Shown here piece by piece: positions 45,240-54,541 of a stretch of 64,000 bases of DNA. The notes beneath the pieces were generated by a model. The model made no database searches and was not told the origin of the DNA. It saw only the letters and a program-made list of their open reading frames with translations. The position numbers were made by a program, and so were the translations under genes. Numbering within the stretch: position 1 is the stretch's first letter; every line of letters starts with the position of its first letter. The stretch covers positions 1-64,000 of the forward strand of contig JBKECO010000027.1 in NCBI GenBank assembly GCA_047974745.1. Direction: 5' to 3'. The DNA comes from JBKECO01 sp047974745 (GTDB lineage: Bacteria > Bacillota > Clostridia > Lachnospirales > Lachnospiraceae).

Positions 45240-46584
45240 CCGCTTCATAATAGGTCGGATGTGCCCGGATCACAGTATCCATCTCACTTACTGTCATTTT
45301 GTTTTCAATAGCAAGTGAGAATTCTCCGATCATATCCGTTGCCCGCTCGCACATTAGCTGGGCTCCTAAGATGACTCCGGTCTCTTCTTCAGAAACGATC
45401 TTAATAAAGCTTCTGTCTGCCTTGGCAATCACTGTCCTGCAATTCCCATGCATCAGATACTTTGTACATTTTGTACCCAGACCCTTTTCCTTCGCATCTT
45501 TATCTGTCATTCCGACACAGGCAATTTCTGGATTTGTGTACACACAGGAGGGAATCATGGACAGACCGCTGTAGTGCTCCATTCCTGCCATACTCTCAAC
45601 TGCTCGAAATCCCTGGGCAGTGGCCACGTGGGCAAGCTGGATCACTGATGCCACGTCTCCTGCTGCATAGATTCCGGGAATGCTGCTCTGCTGGTAATTA
45701 TCCACTTCTAATCTTCCTTTTATCTGCTCCGGCTCCTGACCTGCTGCGAACAATCCACTGGAACGGGGACTGCGGCCTACTGCCAGCAGAACCAGATCTG
45801 CTGCAGCTTCTTTTTGCTTTCCTTTGCTCTCATAAACAACCTTTAAGGATTCCTCTCGCATGATCTCTGTCACCATAGCATTTGTAACGACTTCGATCCC
45901 TCGTTTTTTGTACTGTATCTGCAGATTCTGGGATATATCCTTATCCATCGTAGAAAGCAGGGAGCCCATTGACTCAAGAATCGTGACACGGCGACCGAGA
46001 CTTGCATAGATCTCTGCGAACTCTACGCCGATCACCCCTCCTCCTATTATCACAATACTTTCAAAATCCATCGGTTCCTCTGCCAGCAGATCCTCGCTTG
46101 TGCAGACTCCCTCCAGATGGACTCCTTTGATGTTGGGACGCACAGGCACAGAACCAGTTGCGACTAGTATTTGTTTGGATGTTATCGTTTCCGTCGTTCC
46201 ATCCGGCCGAGTGATTTCAAGCTGTCCCGCTGCAACATTTCCTGCTGTCCCATTTATCAGATCCACCCCGCTCACTTTGAGCAGCTGCAGGATTCCTTCT
46301 CTTAATTTTTTGACAGTTTCGTTTTTATAGGCATATATTTTCTGCCAGTCAACATTCCAGTCACTGACGCTAATTCCGAACTCTTCCCCTTTGCGAATCT
46401 GATTCAGCTGCTCTCCCACATGTAAAAATGCTTTTGTCGGAATGCATCCCCTGTTCAGGCAGGTTCCACCCACCTCGTTCATCTCGATGATCGCTGTTCT
46501 CATTCCAAGCCCTGCTGCTTTCACAGCTGCCTCATAGCCTCCCGGACCAGCACCGATCACGATCAGATCATATCTATATTCCAT
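45211..46584 (-). CDS. lpdA: Dihydrolipoyl dehydrogenase (L-protein of glycine cleavage)
   Basis: A 457-aa FAD/NAD disulfide oxidoreductase. FAD motif 'VIGAGPGGYEAA', redox pair Cys42/Cys47 in 'GGTCLNRGC', NAD motif 'IGGGVIGVEFAEIYASLG', FAD-binding 'YAAGDV' and C-terminal His-Pro in 'RAHPTYYEA'. It reoxidises the lipoyl arm of GcvH. The start at 46584 has AGGAG eight bases upstream, better than a GTG at 46590. Sixth and last gene of the gcv operon. It has no N-terminal lipoyl domain. Confidence 0.94.
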   Translation of the reverse strand: MEYRYDLIVIGAGPGGYEAAVKAAGLGMRTAIIEMNEVGGTCLNRGCIPTKAFLHVGEQLNQIRKGEEFGISVSDWNVDWQKIYAYKNETVKKLREGILQLLKVSGVDLINGTAGNVAAGQLEITRPDGTTETITSKQILVATGSVPVRPNIKGVHLEGVCTSEDLLAEEPMDFESIVIIGGGVIGVEFAEIYASLGRRVTILESMGSLLSTMDKDISQNLQIQYKKRGIEVVTNAMVTEIMREESLKVVYESKGKQKEAAADLVLLAVGRSPRSSGLFAAGQEPEQIKGRLEVDNYQQSSIPGIYAAGDVASVIQLAHVATAQGFRAVESMAGMEHYSGLSMIPSCVYTNPEIACVGMTDKDAKEKGLGTKCTKYLMHGNCRTVIAKADRSFIKIVSEEETGVILGAQLMCERATDMIGEFSLAIENKMTVSEMDTVIRAHPTYYEAVKGALEALK

Positions 46585-46600
46585 AACCACTGCTCCTACT

Positions 46601-47599
46601 CTATAAATCCAGATTTCTGATCATTGCACTAAGATCAGCACGCATTTTTGCTTCTGTTTCATCCTCACACAGTGCACTCCCTATGATCTTGATGATGGGG
46701 TCCTTTGCAAATATCCCACCTTTTAAATCCGTTGTGATCTGTAAGATCACATCCTGTTTCATGGCATCCGAGTAGATCACTGTATCCTGAATCCTTCCAT
46801 CTGAAACAACAAACTGCATGCAGATATCGCCCCAGTCGAATCGATTGCCTGACTCAAATTGAAAAGCGATGTTTCTCCCATGTTTGAATTCCCATGAGGC
46901 GAACTCCCCTTCCCGGTTTCGAATAGATTCATTTGCAGCCTCATCCAAGGTCAGTATTTGCGGATGCAGTCGATAGACCTCTGCAAAGGATTCCTTCAGA
47001 GTTTCCTTCAGCAGTTCAATGGTAAGGCTCTGGTGATGTTCAGATAGATTTGTCACTCTGGAGCGAACGGATTCCACCGCCTTAGATCTAAGCTTCTCCC
47101 TATCGACATTCAGATATTTAGCAAGATCAGAAAGCACGACATCCACCATCAGCGTTCCATGATGATAGGAATGTCCGTTCCTGTTAAAAAAAGCATTTCC
47201 CGAAAATTTCATTCCATTCACTGTGATGTCATTTCTTCCGGACTTTACAGCATGGATTCCCAATTTATTCAATCCCTGAAGGATAACCTCTAGCTGCCTG
47301 TCAAGATCGAACTGATCCTGTGGCATTAAAAATGTAAAATTCAGATTGCCAAGATCATGAAAGACTGCACCGCCTCCAGAAAGTCGTCTGACCAGATGAC
47401 CGCCTGCGGCCTCAAGCTCACTGACCTTGCATTCCTTCCAGCTATTCTGATTTCTTCCGATCACCACCGTATTTGCATTTTGCCACAGATACAGGATGAT
47501 CTCATCCTCCTTCACATGATCCAGAAGATATTCCTCCAGAGCAAGGTTATAGTATGGATAGGTTCTGTTACTTTCTATATAGCCAGCCTGTGCAAGCAT
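46601..47599 (-). CDS. lplA: Lipoate-protein ligase A
   Basis: A 332-aa ligase. The catalytic fold shows 'RLSGGGAVFHDLGNLNFTF' (lipoate loop), 'NDITVNGMKFSGNAFF' with the conserved Lys, and 'HGTLMVDV', plus the C-terminal accessory domain. It activates scavenged lipoate with ATP and attaches it to GcvH (Lys62). Being inside the gcv operon, its partner is evident. AGGAGG lies upstream of the ATG; 16 bp separate it from lpdA. Confidence 0.93.
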   Translation of the reverse strand: MLAQAGYIESNRTYPYYNLALEEYLLDHVKEDEIILYLWQNANTVVIGRNQNSWKECKVSELEAAGGHLVRRLSGGGAVFHDLGNLNFTFLMPQDQFDLDRQLEVILQGLNKLGIHAVKSGRNDITVNGMKFSGNAFFNRNGHSYHHGTLMVDVVLSDLAKYLNVDREKLRSKAVESVRSRVTNLSEHHQSLTIELLKETLKESFAEVYRLHPQILTLDEAANESIRNREGEFASWEFKHGRNIAFQFESGNRFDWGDICMQFVVSDGRIQDTVIYSDAMKQDVILQITTDLKGGIFAKDPIIKIIGSALCEDETEAKMRADLSAMIRNLDL

Positions 47600-47603
47600 A
47601 TTT

Positions 47604-47695
47604 TCCTCCTGATATCAGTATTCGTATTCCGCATTATGTCCTCATGATATCCGTATTCGTATTCCGCATTATGTCCTCATGATATCCGCATTATG
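47604..47695. repeat. Tandem 35-bp repeat between gcvPB and lplA
   Basis: Copies at 47604-47638 and 47639-47673, then a third (47674-47695) lacking 13 internal bases. The unit contains TATTCGTATTCCGCATTATG. It fills the spacer between the gcvPB stop and the lplA start, without a terminator or gene. Confidence 0.85.
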
Positions 47696-49124
47696 ACTCA
47701 CAGAATTTAACGACAGGTTTCCTTGCCGCCCCGAGTTCATCCAGTCTGCCAACAGGTGTATGAAGCGGTGCCTCTTTTAATGCCTGCGGATCCTCGTTGG
47801 CTTTCTGATACAGCTCTCTTAAGATGTTCACAGCCTCATCCAGAGTTTCTTTAGACTCCGTCTCTGTGGGCTCTATCATCAGTGCTTCTTTTACACTGAT
47901 TGGAAAATACATCGTTGGCGGATGGATTCCGTAGTCCAGCATTCCTTTTGCAATATCCAGTGCGGAGATCCCAGTCTCCTTTTTAAGCTCCTCAAGTGTC
48001 AATACGAATTCATGCATGCATCTGCCCGGATAGGCCACCTGATAGATATCCTTTAGCTGCTCCATCATATAATTTGCATGTAGCACAGCCTGTCTGCTGA
48101 TCTGTCGGATCCCTGCCTCTCCCAGTGTCAGGATATAAGACAGTGCTCTTACCACCACCAGAAAATTACCATGGAAGCTGCGGAGCCTGCCAATGGATTC
48201 CTCATATTGCTGCGTATGAAAGCCTTCGCTGTCCTCCTGGATCACGGGGCTTGGGAGAAATGTCTTTAAAAAAGCTCTGCATCCTACCGGTCCGCTTCCC
48301 GGACCTCCGCCCCCATGAGGAGTTGCAAATGTCTTATGCAGATTCAGATGAATGATATCAAATCCCATATCCCCGGGTCTTGTCATTCCGACAATCGCAT
48401 TCAGATTGGCTCCATCATAGTAGTTCAATCCCCCGCATTCATGTATGATCGCCGTGATCTTTAAAATGTTTGGATCAAAAATGCCCAGAGTATTGGGATT
48501 TGTCAACATAAGCCCTGCTGTATCTTCATCTGCTGCTGCCCTAAGCTTTTCCACGTCCACGCCCCCGTCTGCTGCGGAAGGTATCGTCACGACCTCAAAT
48601 CCCGCCATCGCTGAGCTGGCCGGGTTCGTTCCATGTGCAGAGTCCGGAATCAGAATTTTGGTTCGGCGACTCTCGCCTCTATTCTGGTGATATGCCTTCA
48701 TCATCAAGAGTCCTGCAAATTCTCCATGGGCTCCTGCCGCAGGCTGCATTGACATTGCTTCCATGCCAGTGATCTCACACAGGTATCTCTCAGCCAGATT
48801 CAGTACCTCAAAACACCCTTGAGTCGTTCGCTCCGGCTGAAGTGGATGGATATCTGTAAAACCTTCCATCCCAGCAATCGTCTCAGCAATTTTAGGATTG
48901 TATTTCATTGTGCAGGATCCAAGTGGATAAAAGCCATCATTTACTCCATGTGTTCGTTTCATCAGCTGTGTATAATGTCTGGATATATCATTTTCCCCCA
49001 ACTGAGGCAGACCACAGGTAGAGTCTCTTTTCCTTTCGGCAGAGATCGGAACGATCGGCACATCACAGTCCGCAAGCAGCTCTAATTTTCTTCCCTCGAT
49101 ACTTTTTTCAAATAGCAGATCCAT
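47691..49124 (-). CDS. gcvPB: Glycine dehydrogenase (decarboxylating) subunit 2
   Basis: A 477-aa PLP-binding half of the split P-protein. The PLP lysine is Lys264 in 'LNLHKTFATPHGGGGPG'. Also present are 'GVNDGFYPLGSCTMKYNPK' near the N-terminus and 'MEAMSMQPAAGAHGE'. With GcvPA it decarboxylates glycine and passes aminomethyl to lipoyl-GcvH. One base after gcvPA; AAGGAGGTG precedes the ATG. Confidence 0.96.
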   Translation of the reverse strand: MDLLFEKSIEGRKLELLADCDVPIVPISAERKRDSTCGLPQLGENDISRHYTQLMKRTHGVNDGFYPLGSCTMKYNPKIAETIAGMEGFTDIHPLQPERTTQGCFEVLNLAERYLCEITGMEAMSMQPAAGAHGEFAGLLMMKAYHQNRGESRRTKILIPDSAHGTNPASSAMAGFEVVTIPSAADGGVDVEKLRAAADEDTAGLMLTNPNTLGIFDPNILKITAIIHECGGLNYYDGANLNAIVGMTRPGDMGFDIIHLNLHKTFATPHGGGGPGSGPVGCRAFLKTFLPSPVIQEDSEGFHTQQYEESIGRLRSFHGNFLVVVRALSYILTLGEAGIRQISRQAVLHANYMMEQLKDIYQVAYPGRCMHEFVLTLEELKKETGISALDIAKGMLDYGIHPPTMYFPISVKEALMIEPTETESKETLDEAVNILRELYQKANEDPQALKEAPLHTPVGRLDELGAARKPVVKFCES

Positions 49125-49125
49125 T

Positions 49126-50448
49126 CTACAGCACCTCCTTCAAGCAGGAAATCAGCAGATCGATCTCTGCTCTTGTGTTCACCTCTGTACAGCACCAAAG
49201 AATATGTCCCTCATGAGCTCCAGAGAGGGGCAATCCTCCAAGAATCCCTTTCCTTTCGAGTCTCTGCATGACTTCCGAGACTGGTATTGGGGAGGTGGTG
49301 ACAAATTCATGGAAATGCTCCTTTTGAAATACAGAGGCAAATCCGATCTGATTCAGTTCCTTTTCCAGATAAACTGCCTTTGACATGCTCTGCAGTGCCG
49401 CCTGATGCAATCCGGATTCCCCCATTGCAGCCAGGTAAGAAGCTGCTGTCATGGCACAAAATGCCTGGTTTGAGCATATATTACTGGATGCCTTTTCTCT
49501 GCGGATATGCTGCTCTCTTGCCTGCAGCGTCAGAACGAACGCTCTGTTTCCATGAACATCCACAGTCTGTCCTGCGATTCTACCCGGCAATTTTCTGAGC
49601 ATATCCTGGGAGCATGCCATAAAACCAAGATAAGGTCCACCAAAAGAAAGGGGCAGTCCAAGAGGTTGTCCTTCTCCCACTGCAATATCTGCTTCGCATT
49701 CCCCCGGAGATTTTACAAGGGCAAGAGAAGTGGGATTGACTGCCAGAATATATTTTGCACCTGCTTCATGAACGATTTTTCCAACTTCTTCTGCTTCTTC
49801 GAATACGCCATAGAAATTCGGATTCTGCATCAGCAGGCAGGCTGTTCCATCGTCCAGAGCATTTTTGAGATAGTTCTGGTCAGTCTGCCCATCCAAAAGT
49901 GGTATTTTCACGATCTCCATCCCGTTCCCATAGCAGTAGGTTTCTATGACTTCCATAAATTGGGGATGAATCCCCTCAGAAACCAGTGCCTTACTGCGTT
50001 TTCTTTCCCTGCACATTGCAATTGCCTCGGCGGCTGCAGTTGCTCCGTCATAGACAGATGCGTTAGAGGCATCCATCCCGGTCAGGGAAGCGATCATTGT
50101 CTGAAATTCAAAAATGGACTGCAGGATTCCCTGACTGATTTCCGCCTGATAAGGTGTATATGCTGTTAAAAATTCTTCTTTTGAAGTAACACTTTTCACA
50201 ATAGAAGGGATATAGTGACGATAGGCACCTGCTCCTCGAAAAATGCTCTCAAAAATGGTATTGCTTTTGGCCATGGAAGATAGGATCCTTTTCACTTCCA
50301 TCTCCGCTTTTCCCTCTGGAAGATTCAGCTTTTCTTTGCGTTTTGCCTCATCCGGTATACAGGAAAATAAATCATCCATGGAGTTGCAGCCAATGGCAGC
50401 CAGCATTTCCTGATTCTGCTCTTTCGTTGACAGTACGTAATTTCCCAT
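49126..50448 (-). CDS. gcvPA: Glycine dehydrogenase (decarboxylating) subunit 1
   Basis: A 440-aa N-terminal half of the split P-protein, typical of Firmicutes. Landmarks: 'FRGAGAYRHYIPSIVKSV', 'TAYTPYQAEISQGILQSIFEFQTMI' region, 'GEGQPLGLPLSFGGPYLGFMA' region, and 'CSNQAFCAMTAASYLA'. It lacks the PLP lysine, as expected, and forms an alpha2beta2 enzyme with GcvPB. AGGAGG lies upstream; 15 bp after gcvH. Confidence 0.96.
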   Translation of the reverse strand: MGNYVLSTKEQNQEMLAAIGCNSMDDLFSCIPDEAKRKEKLNLPEGKAEMEVKRILSSMAKSNTIFESIFRGAGAYRHYIPSIVKSVTSKEEFLTAYTPYQAEISQGILQSIFEFQTMIASLTGMDASNASVYDGATAAAEAIAMCRERKRSKALVSEGIHPQFMEVIETYCYGNGMEIVKIPLLDGQTDQNYLKNALDDGTACLLMQNPNFYGVFEEAEEVGKIVHEAGAKYILAVNPTSLALVKSPGECEADIAVGEGQPLGLPLSFGGPYLGFMACSQDMLRKLPGRIAGQTVDVHGNRAFVLTLQAREQHIRREKASSNICSNQAFCAMTAASYLAAMGESGLHQAALQSMSKAVYLEKELNQIGFASVFQKEHFHEFVTTSPIPVSEVMQRLERKGILGGLPLSGAHEGHILWCCTEVNTRAEIDLLISCLKEVL

Positions 50449-50463
50449 AATGATGGCCTCCTG

Positions 50464-50838
50464 CTACTCTAGTGTTTTAATGAATTCCTCGTATTCTTCT
50501 GCAGTCAGCAGGTCTTCCTGCTCTGTAATCGAAGTAATTTTAACGAGCCATGCCTCATAGGGTGCCTCATTGATCAGTTCCGGAGCCTCTAGAAGCTCTT
50601 CATTGATTTCTGCAACTTCTCCTGATATCGGAGCATAAATTTCAGAAACTGCTTTGATAGACTCTACATCAGCCATAGTACAGCCAGCCTCTACGAAATC
50701 ACCTTCTTCCGGCAAGCCTACAAAAACGATTCCACCCAATTTTCCCTGAGCATAATCTGTCAGACCGACGATTGCTTCATCCCCATTAAATCTTACCCAC
50801 TCGTGTGACTTTGAATACATGAAATCTGTTGGATACAT
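50464..50838 (-). CDS. gcvH: Glycine cleavage system H protein
   Basis: A 124-aa lipoyl carrier. The lipoylation site is Lys62 in 'VESIKAVSEIYAP'. N-terminal 'FMYSKSHEWVRF' and C-terminal acidic helix 'LTAEEYEEFI' are typical. It shuttles the aminomethyl group between P-, T- and L-proteins. AGGAGG precedes the ATG; second gene of the operon. Confidence 0.97.
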   Translation of the reverse strand: MYPTDFMYSKSHEWVRFNGDEAIVGLTDYAQGKLGGIVFVGLPEEGDFVEAGCTMADVESIKAVSEIYAPISGEVAEINEELLEAPELINEAPYEAWLVKITSITEQEDLLTAEEYEEFIKTLE

Positions 50839-50894
50839 ATATTTCCTCCTGTTTTTTGTGATGATATCTTAGGACGCCAGTGACCGGCGGTGAA

Positions 50895-51986
50895 TCATCT
50901 ATTTTTTTTATTGTAAAAAGGAAGTTCGGTGACTACAGCCTCCACTCGCCTGCCGCGCACGTTGACCTCCACTTTATTACCAAGTTCCGCATATTCTTTT
51001 CTTATTTTTGCCATTGCTACAGGGTAGCCAAGGTATGGGCAGTAGGTTCCGGATGTAGTATGTCCGATCTGATCTTCACCTATATAGATCTCTTCCATTT
51101 CTCTGACAATTCCTCTGCCGGTGATCTTTAGTCCGACACGGATACTTGTTGGCACCTCCGCAGCTTCCAGTGCCGCCTTTCCAATAAAATTCTCTTTCTG
51201 CAGTTTGACTGCAAAGCCAAGTCCTGCTTCAAAAGGGGTCGTTGTCTCATCCATCTCATGTCCATAAAGCGGCATCGCTGCTTCGAGCCGCAGAGTATCC
51301 CGTGCACCAAGACCACACGGCTGAATTTGGAAGTCGCTGCCAGCTTCCAGTAAAAGCTCCCATAATTTCACAGCGTCCTGATTGGCAATATAAATCTCAA
51401 CCCCATCCTCACCAGTATACCCTGTTTTTGCGACCACACAGTCTATATCACGAATCTTTGCATCAAATATCGCCGTATAATAGGATTTTGGTATACTTGA
51501 TTCCGGTGCGATTCGGGATAAAATTTCAAGTGCTTTTGGTCCCTGAAGGGCAATTTGAGAAATCTCATCAGAGCGATCCTCGATCTGCACATTTCCAAAT
51601 CTGTGATCCATGATCCATTTGTAGTCCTTGCCTCGGTTCGCAGCATTGACCACCACAAGATAATCCTCATCATTACGCTTATATACAATGAGGTCATCCA
51701 GTATTCCACCTGATTCATTGCACATAAGACTGTATCTTGCTCTTCCATCCTTCATATCTGCAAAATCATTTGTAAACAGATACTGCAGATTTGACAGTGC
51801 ATCCTGTCCGCTGAATTTGATTTCTCCCATATGTGATACATCGAAAAGTCCGGCGCCATTGCGAACTGCAAGATGCTCTTCTTTGATTCCGGATTCATAT
51901 TGAATGGGAAGAAGATATCCCGCAAAAGGAACCATCTGTCCTTTGTGTATCATGTGGTTTTCATAGAGTGCTGTCTTACGATCCAT
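50895..51986 (-). CDS. gcvT: Aminomethyltransferase (T-protein of glycine cleavage)
   Basis: A 363-aa folate-dependent enzyme that makes methylene-THF and ammonia from the aminomethyl-lipoyl arm. 'GLFDVSHMGEIKFSG', 'YKRNDEDYLVVVNAANRGKD' region, 'TGYTGEDGVEIY' and 'GLGARDTLRLEAAMPLYGHEM' region are the standard motifs. The start at 51986 lies four bases after AGGAGG; the ATG-like start 18 bases upstream precedes that site. First gene of the operon, downstream of a glycine riboswitch. Confidence 0.95.
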   Translation of the reverse strand: MDRKTALYENHMIHKGQMVPFAGYLLPIQYESGIKEEHLAVRNGAGLFDVSHMGEIKFSGQDALSNLQYLFTNDFADMKDGRARYSLMCNESGGILDDLIVYKRNDEDYLVVVNAANRGKDYKWIMDHRFGNVQIEDRSDEISQIALQGPKALEILSRIAPESSIPKSYYTAIFDAKIRDIDCVVAKTGYTGEDGVEIYIANQDAVKLWELLLEAGSDFQIQPCGLGARDTLRLEAAMPLYGHEMDETTTPFEAGLGFAVKLQKENFIGKAALEAAEVPTSIRVGLKITGRGIVREMEEIYIGEDQIGHTTSGTYCPYLGYPVAMAKIRKEYAELGNKVEVNVRGRRVEAVVTELPFYNKKNR

Positions 51987-52035
51987 TTGACCTCCTGCTA
52001 TCAACTCTGCCCTTGTATGTTTTCGCTTTTAATGT

Positions 52036-52081
52036 AAAAAAAAGAAACACAAACATACGCAGTCCTCCTGCTTTGTTTGTG
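52036..52081 (-). terminator. Expression-platform terminator of the glycine riboswitch
   Basis: Stem CACAAACA/TGTTTGTG (52081-52074 with 52055-52048) followed on the minus strand by TTTCTTTTTTTT. It lies between the second aptamer and gcvT, so glycine binding most likely prevents its formation. Confidence 0.8.
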
Positions 52082-52082
52082 C

Positions 52083-52233
52083 CTCTGTCCTTTCACCTGA
52101 AAGATTACTCCCTATTCGGAGCTTACTTCTTCGGTACACCATTGTTCTCCAGAGTATCGTCCAGATTTGATCCTTTTGCCTGAGAGTTTTCGCAATTCCC
52201 CTTCGGCGATGCAAGTGCATGCTCTCTCAAATC
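52083..52233 (-). promoter_or_regulatory. Tandem glycine riboswitch
   Basis: Two aptamers in the gcvT leader (minus strand). The first, 52233-52164, is closed by GATTTGA/TCAAATC and contains AACTCTCAGGCAAAAGGA. The second, 52154-52083, is closed by CTCTG/CAGAG and contains TCTTTCAGGTGAAAGGA. The 'AGG-AAAGGA' cores and the short linker are diagnostic. It should turn the gcv operon on when glycine is in excess. Confidence 0.93.
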
Positions 52234-52260
52234 CTTCATCCGATCTATTGATTTTTTATT

Positions 52261-52289
52261 ATTCTACTGGTTTTTGATTTCAAAGTCAA
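52261..52289 (-). promoter_or_regulatory. gcv operon promoter
   Basis: On the minus strand TTGACT (52289-52284), a 17-bp spacer and TAGAAT (52266-52261). The start would be near 52254, about 20 bases before the first aptamer. Confidence 0.78.
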
Positions 52290-52371
52290 ATATATTTCTC
52301 CGAATGGATTGAAAAACTTTACAAAAAGTGCGATTGTATAAATAGAATGATGCACATTGAGGAGATGCAAG

Positions 52372-53646
52372 ATGAAACTAAATTACAGACGTACGATTTT
52401 TATCGGACTTCCATTTTTATCGATTTGTGCCTTCTGGCAGATGTATGACAATGTGATACCTCTGATCCTAAAGGAGACCTTTTCCTTGAATGAGACGATC
52501 ACGGGTGTGATCATGGCCACCGACAACGTGTTGGCTTTATTCCTGCTTCCTTTGATTGGCGGACTCTCTGACCGTACCAATACTCGCCTTGGAAAAAGGA
52601 CACCTTACATTATTGGCGGTACTCTCCTAGCAGTTTTTAGCATGATGCTGCTTCCCTTTGCTGATCAAAGAAGGCTCCTGCCTCTTTTTGTCCTAGGACT
52701 TGGCATCACCTTATTCTCCATGGCCATGTATCGATCTCCTGCTGTTGCCCTGATGCCTGACCTGACGCCGAAACCTCTGAGGAGCAAGGCCAATGCCATT
52801 ATCAATCTGCTTGGAGCAGTAGGTGGTGTATATACGCTGATCATGATTCGTATTCTGGTAAAAAATGAGGCGCATCCCAATTATTTTCCGCTGTTTCTCT
52901 CTGTTATATCACTGATGCTTCTTGCTGTTGTCCTGCTCCTGATTACCACTGGTGAGAAAAAGTCAGCTGCCGCGGTAGATTCTGAGTACCCGGAAGAAAG
53001 AAAAAAGGAAAAGCTCCAGGAAAAGGTGCCAATGCCCGTTGAAGTAAAAAGAAGTCTCCGATTTCTACTGGCATCTATTTTTCTCTGGTTCACGGCCTAC
53101 AATGCAGTCACTTCTGCCTTCTCACGTTATGCCACGGAGGTTTGGGGTGCAAGCGGCGGAAAATATGCGGATTACCTAATGGTCGCCACTGTTACTGCGA
53201 TCTGCTCCTATATTCCAATCGGAATCCTTGCCACAAAATATGGCAGAAAACGTACTATATTAAGTGGAATTATTCTGATGTTCCTTGCTTATTTTGGCGG
53301 TTCCTTCTATGGATCCTATCACTGGAGCATTTTAATTGGATTTGCTCTGATGGGTTTTGGATGGTCAGCAATCAATGTAAATTCCTTCCCCATGGTAGTT
53401 GAAATGAGCAAGGGAAGTGATATCGGTGAATTCACCGGTCTATACTATACATTTTCCATGGCTGCTCAGATCATGACTCCGATCCTATCAGGCATACTAC
53501 TGCAGTATGTATCCTATCGGACACTCTTTCCCTATGCAGCTTGTTTCATGGTACTTGCATTTTGCACGATGACTATGGTGCGCCATGGCGACTCGAGACC
53601 TGCTCCGAAAAAAAGCAGACTGGAACATTTTGATGTTGAGGACTAA
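52372..53646 (+). CDS. MFS transporter, GPH/SLC45-like
   Basis: A 424-aa, twelve-helix carrier. The loop 'GGLSDRTNTRLGKRTPYIIGG' (20+ pattern given by its parts G-L-S-D-R, T-R-L-G-K-R-T-P) after helix 2 and 'GWSAINVNSFPMVVEM' in the second half place it with SLC45/GPH-like sugar transporters; the substrate is unknown. The start at 52372 has GAGGAG seven bases upstream. It is divergent from the gcv operon. Its 3' end, including the stop codon, has been tandemly duplicated (53615-53681). A GDPD gene follows. Confidence 0.82.
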   Translation: MKLNYRRTIFIGLPFLSICAFWQMYDNVIPLILKETFSLNETITGVIMATDNVLALFLLPLIGGLSDRTNTRLGKRTPYIIGGTLLAVFSMMLLPFADQRRLLPLFVLGLGITLFSMAMYRSPAVALMPDLTPKPLRSKANAIINLLGAVGGVYTLIMIRILVKNEAHPNYFPLFLSVISLMLLAVVLLLITTGEKKSAAAVDSEYPEERKKEKLQEKVPMPVEVKRSLRFLLASIFLWFTAYNAVTSAFSRYATEVWGASGGKYADYLMVATVTAICSYIPIGILATKYGRKRTILSGIILMFLAYFGGSFYGSYHWSILIGFALMGFGWSAINVNSFPMVVEMSKGSDIGEFTGLYYTFSMAAQIMTPILSGILLQYVSYRTLFPYAACFMVLAFCTMTMVRHGDSRPAPKKSRLEHFDVED

Positions 53647-53681
53647 TTGCAGACTGGAACATTTGATGTTGAAGACTAATT
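53615..53681. repeat. Tandem duplication of the 3' end of the MFS gene
   Basis: 53615-53648 (34 bp, containing the TAA at 53644-53646) is repeated at 53649-53681 with one T deleted and one G-to-A change. The second copy is non-coding and lies in the spacer before the GDPD gene. Confidence 0.9.
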
Positions 53682-53715
53682 GCAGATTTATCTATCATTG
53701 ATTGAGGATTGATTT

Positions 53716-54537
53716 ATGTTTATTTATGTGATGCTTACTGTTATTGCTTTTATCCTACTATATCTGTTCGCAGTAATGCCTCAGGTGTATCACAGACCTG
53801 ATACCACGAAATTTATGGGTCATTTCTATGCTCACCGCGGGCTTCATGACAATCATTCAAGTGCTCCTGAGAATTCTTTCTCTGCTTTTCAAAAAGCGGT
53901 AGATGCAGGTTATGGGATCGAATTGGATGTCCAGCTGACCAAGGATAACAAGGTCGTTGTCTTTCATGATGAATCGCTAAAACGGATGTGCGAAAAACCA
54001 GGAAAAATCAGAAATTTTACTTATGAGGAGCTCTGTGATCTTCTCCTATTGAATTCAGACCAAGGCATTCCACTGCTTCGTGATGTCTTGTCTGTTGTAG
54101 ACGGAAGAATTCCTTTGATTGTTGAAATCAAAATACATGAAAAGGTCGGCACAGTTTGTGCGAAGGTCAATGATGAACTTAAGGATTACCGTGGTCCCTA
54201 TGTGGTTGAATCCTTTCATCCACTGGCTGTGGCCTGGTACCGCATGAACTGCCCCCATATCATCAGAGGGCAGCTCGCCTCCAATTTTATGCACAGCAAA
54301 AATCTTGGCATCTGGCCAGTCTATTTTGTGGTTCAGAATCTGCTTTCGAATTTTATTGCAAAGCCACACTTTATCTCTTATGACTGCCGTTATCGGAATG
54401 CTCTGTCCTTTTTGATCTGCAGAAAACTGTTCCATACTCTAAGTGTTGCTTGGACAGTGAAAGATCAAAAAACACTCAATTCCTGTCGAGAGCTCTTTGA
54501 TCTTTTTATATTTGAAGGCTTTATCCCACAGAGATAG
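53716..54537 (+). CDS. Membrane-anchored glycerophosphodiester phosphodiesterase
   Basis: A 273-aa protein with one N-terminal helix (residues ~2-20) and a GDPD TIM barrel. Catalytic His40-Arg41-Gly42 ('AHRGLHDN'), Glu53-Asn54, Glu69/Asp71 ('IELDVQLTKD') and His84 ('VFHDESLKR') are all present. It releases glycerol-3-phosphate from glycerophosphodiesters or lipid-derived material. It is 69 bp after the MFS gene, in the same direction, and almost abuts the convergent hydrolase gene (4-bp gap). Confidence 0.9.
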   Translation: MFIYVMLTVIAFILLYLFAVMPQVYHRPDTTKFMGHFYAHRGLHDNHSSAPENSFSAFQKAVDAGYGIELDVQLTKDNKVVVFHDESLKRMCEKPGKIRNFTYEELCDLLLLNSDQGIPLLRDVLSVVDGRIPLIVEIKIHEKVGTVCAKVNDELKDYRGPYVVESFHPLAVAWYRMNCPHIIRGQLASNFMHSKNLGIWPVYFVVQNLLSNFIAKPHFISYDCRYRNALSFLICRKLFHTLSVAWTVKDQKTLNSCRELFDLFIFEGFIPQR

Positions 54538-54541
54538 TCCT

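Noticed and set aside
49507..50169. Long open plus-strand frame (~220 codons) opposite gcvPA
   Set aside because: It is antisense to a strongly recognised gene, lacks a ribosome site and shows no protein family features; the coding signal is on the minus strand.
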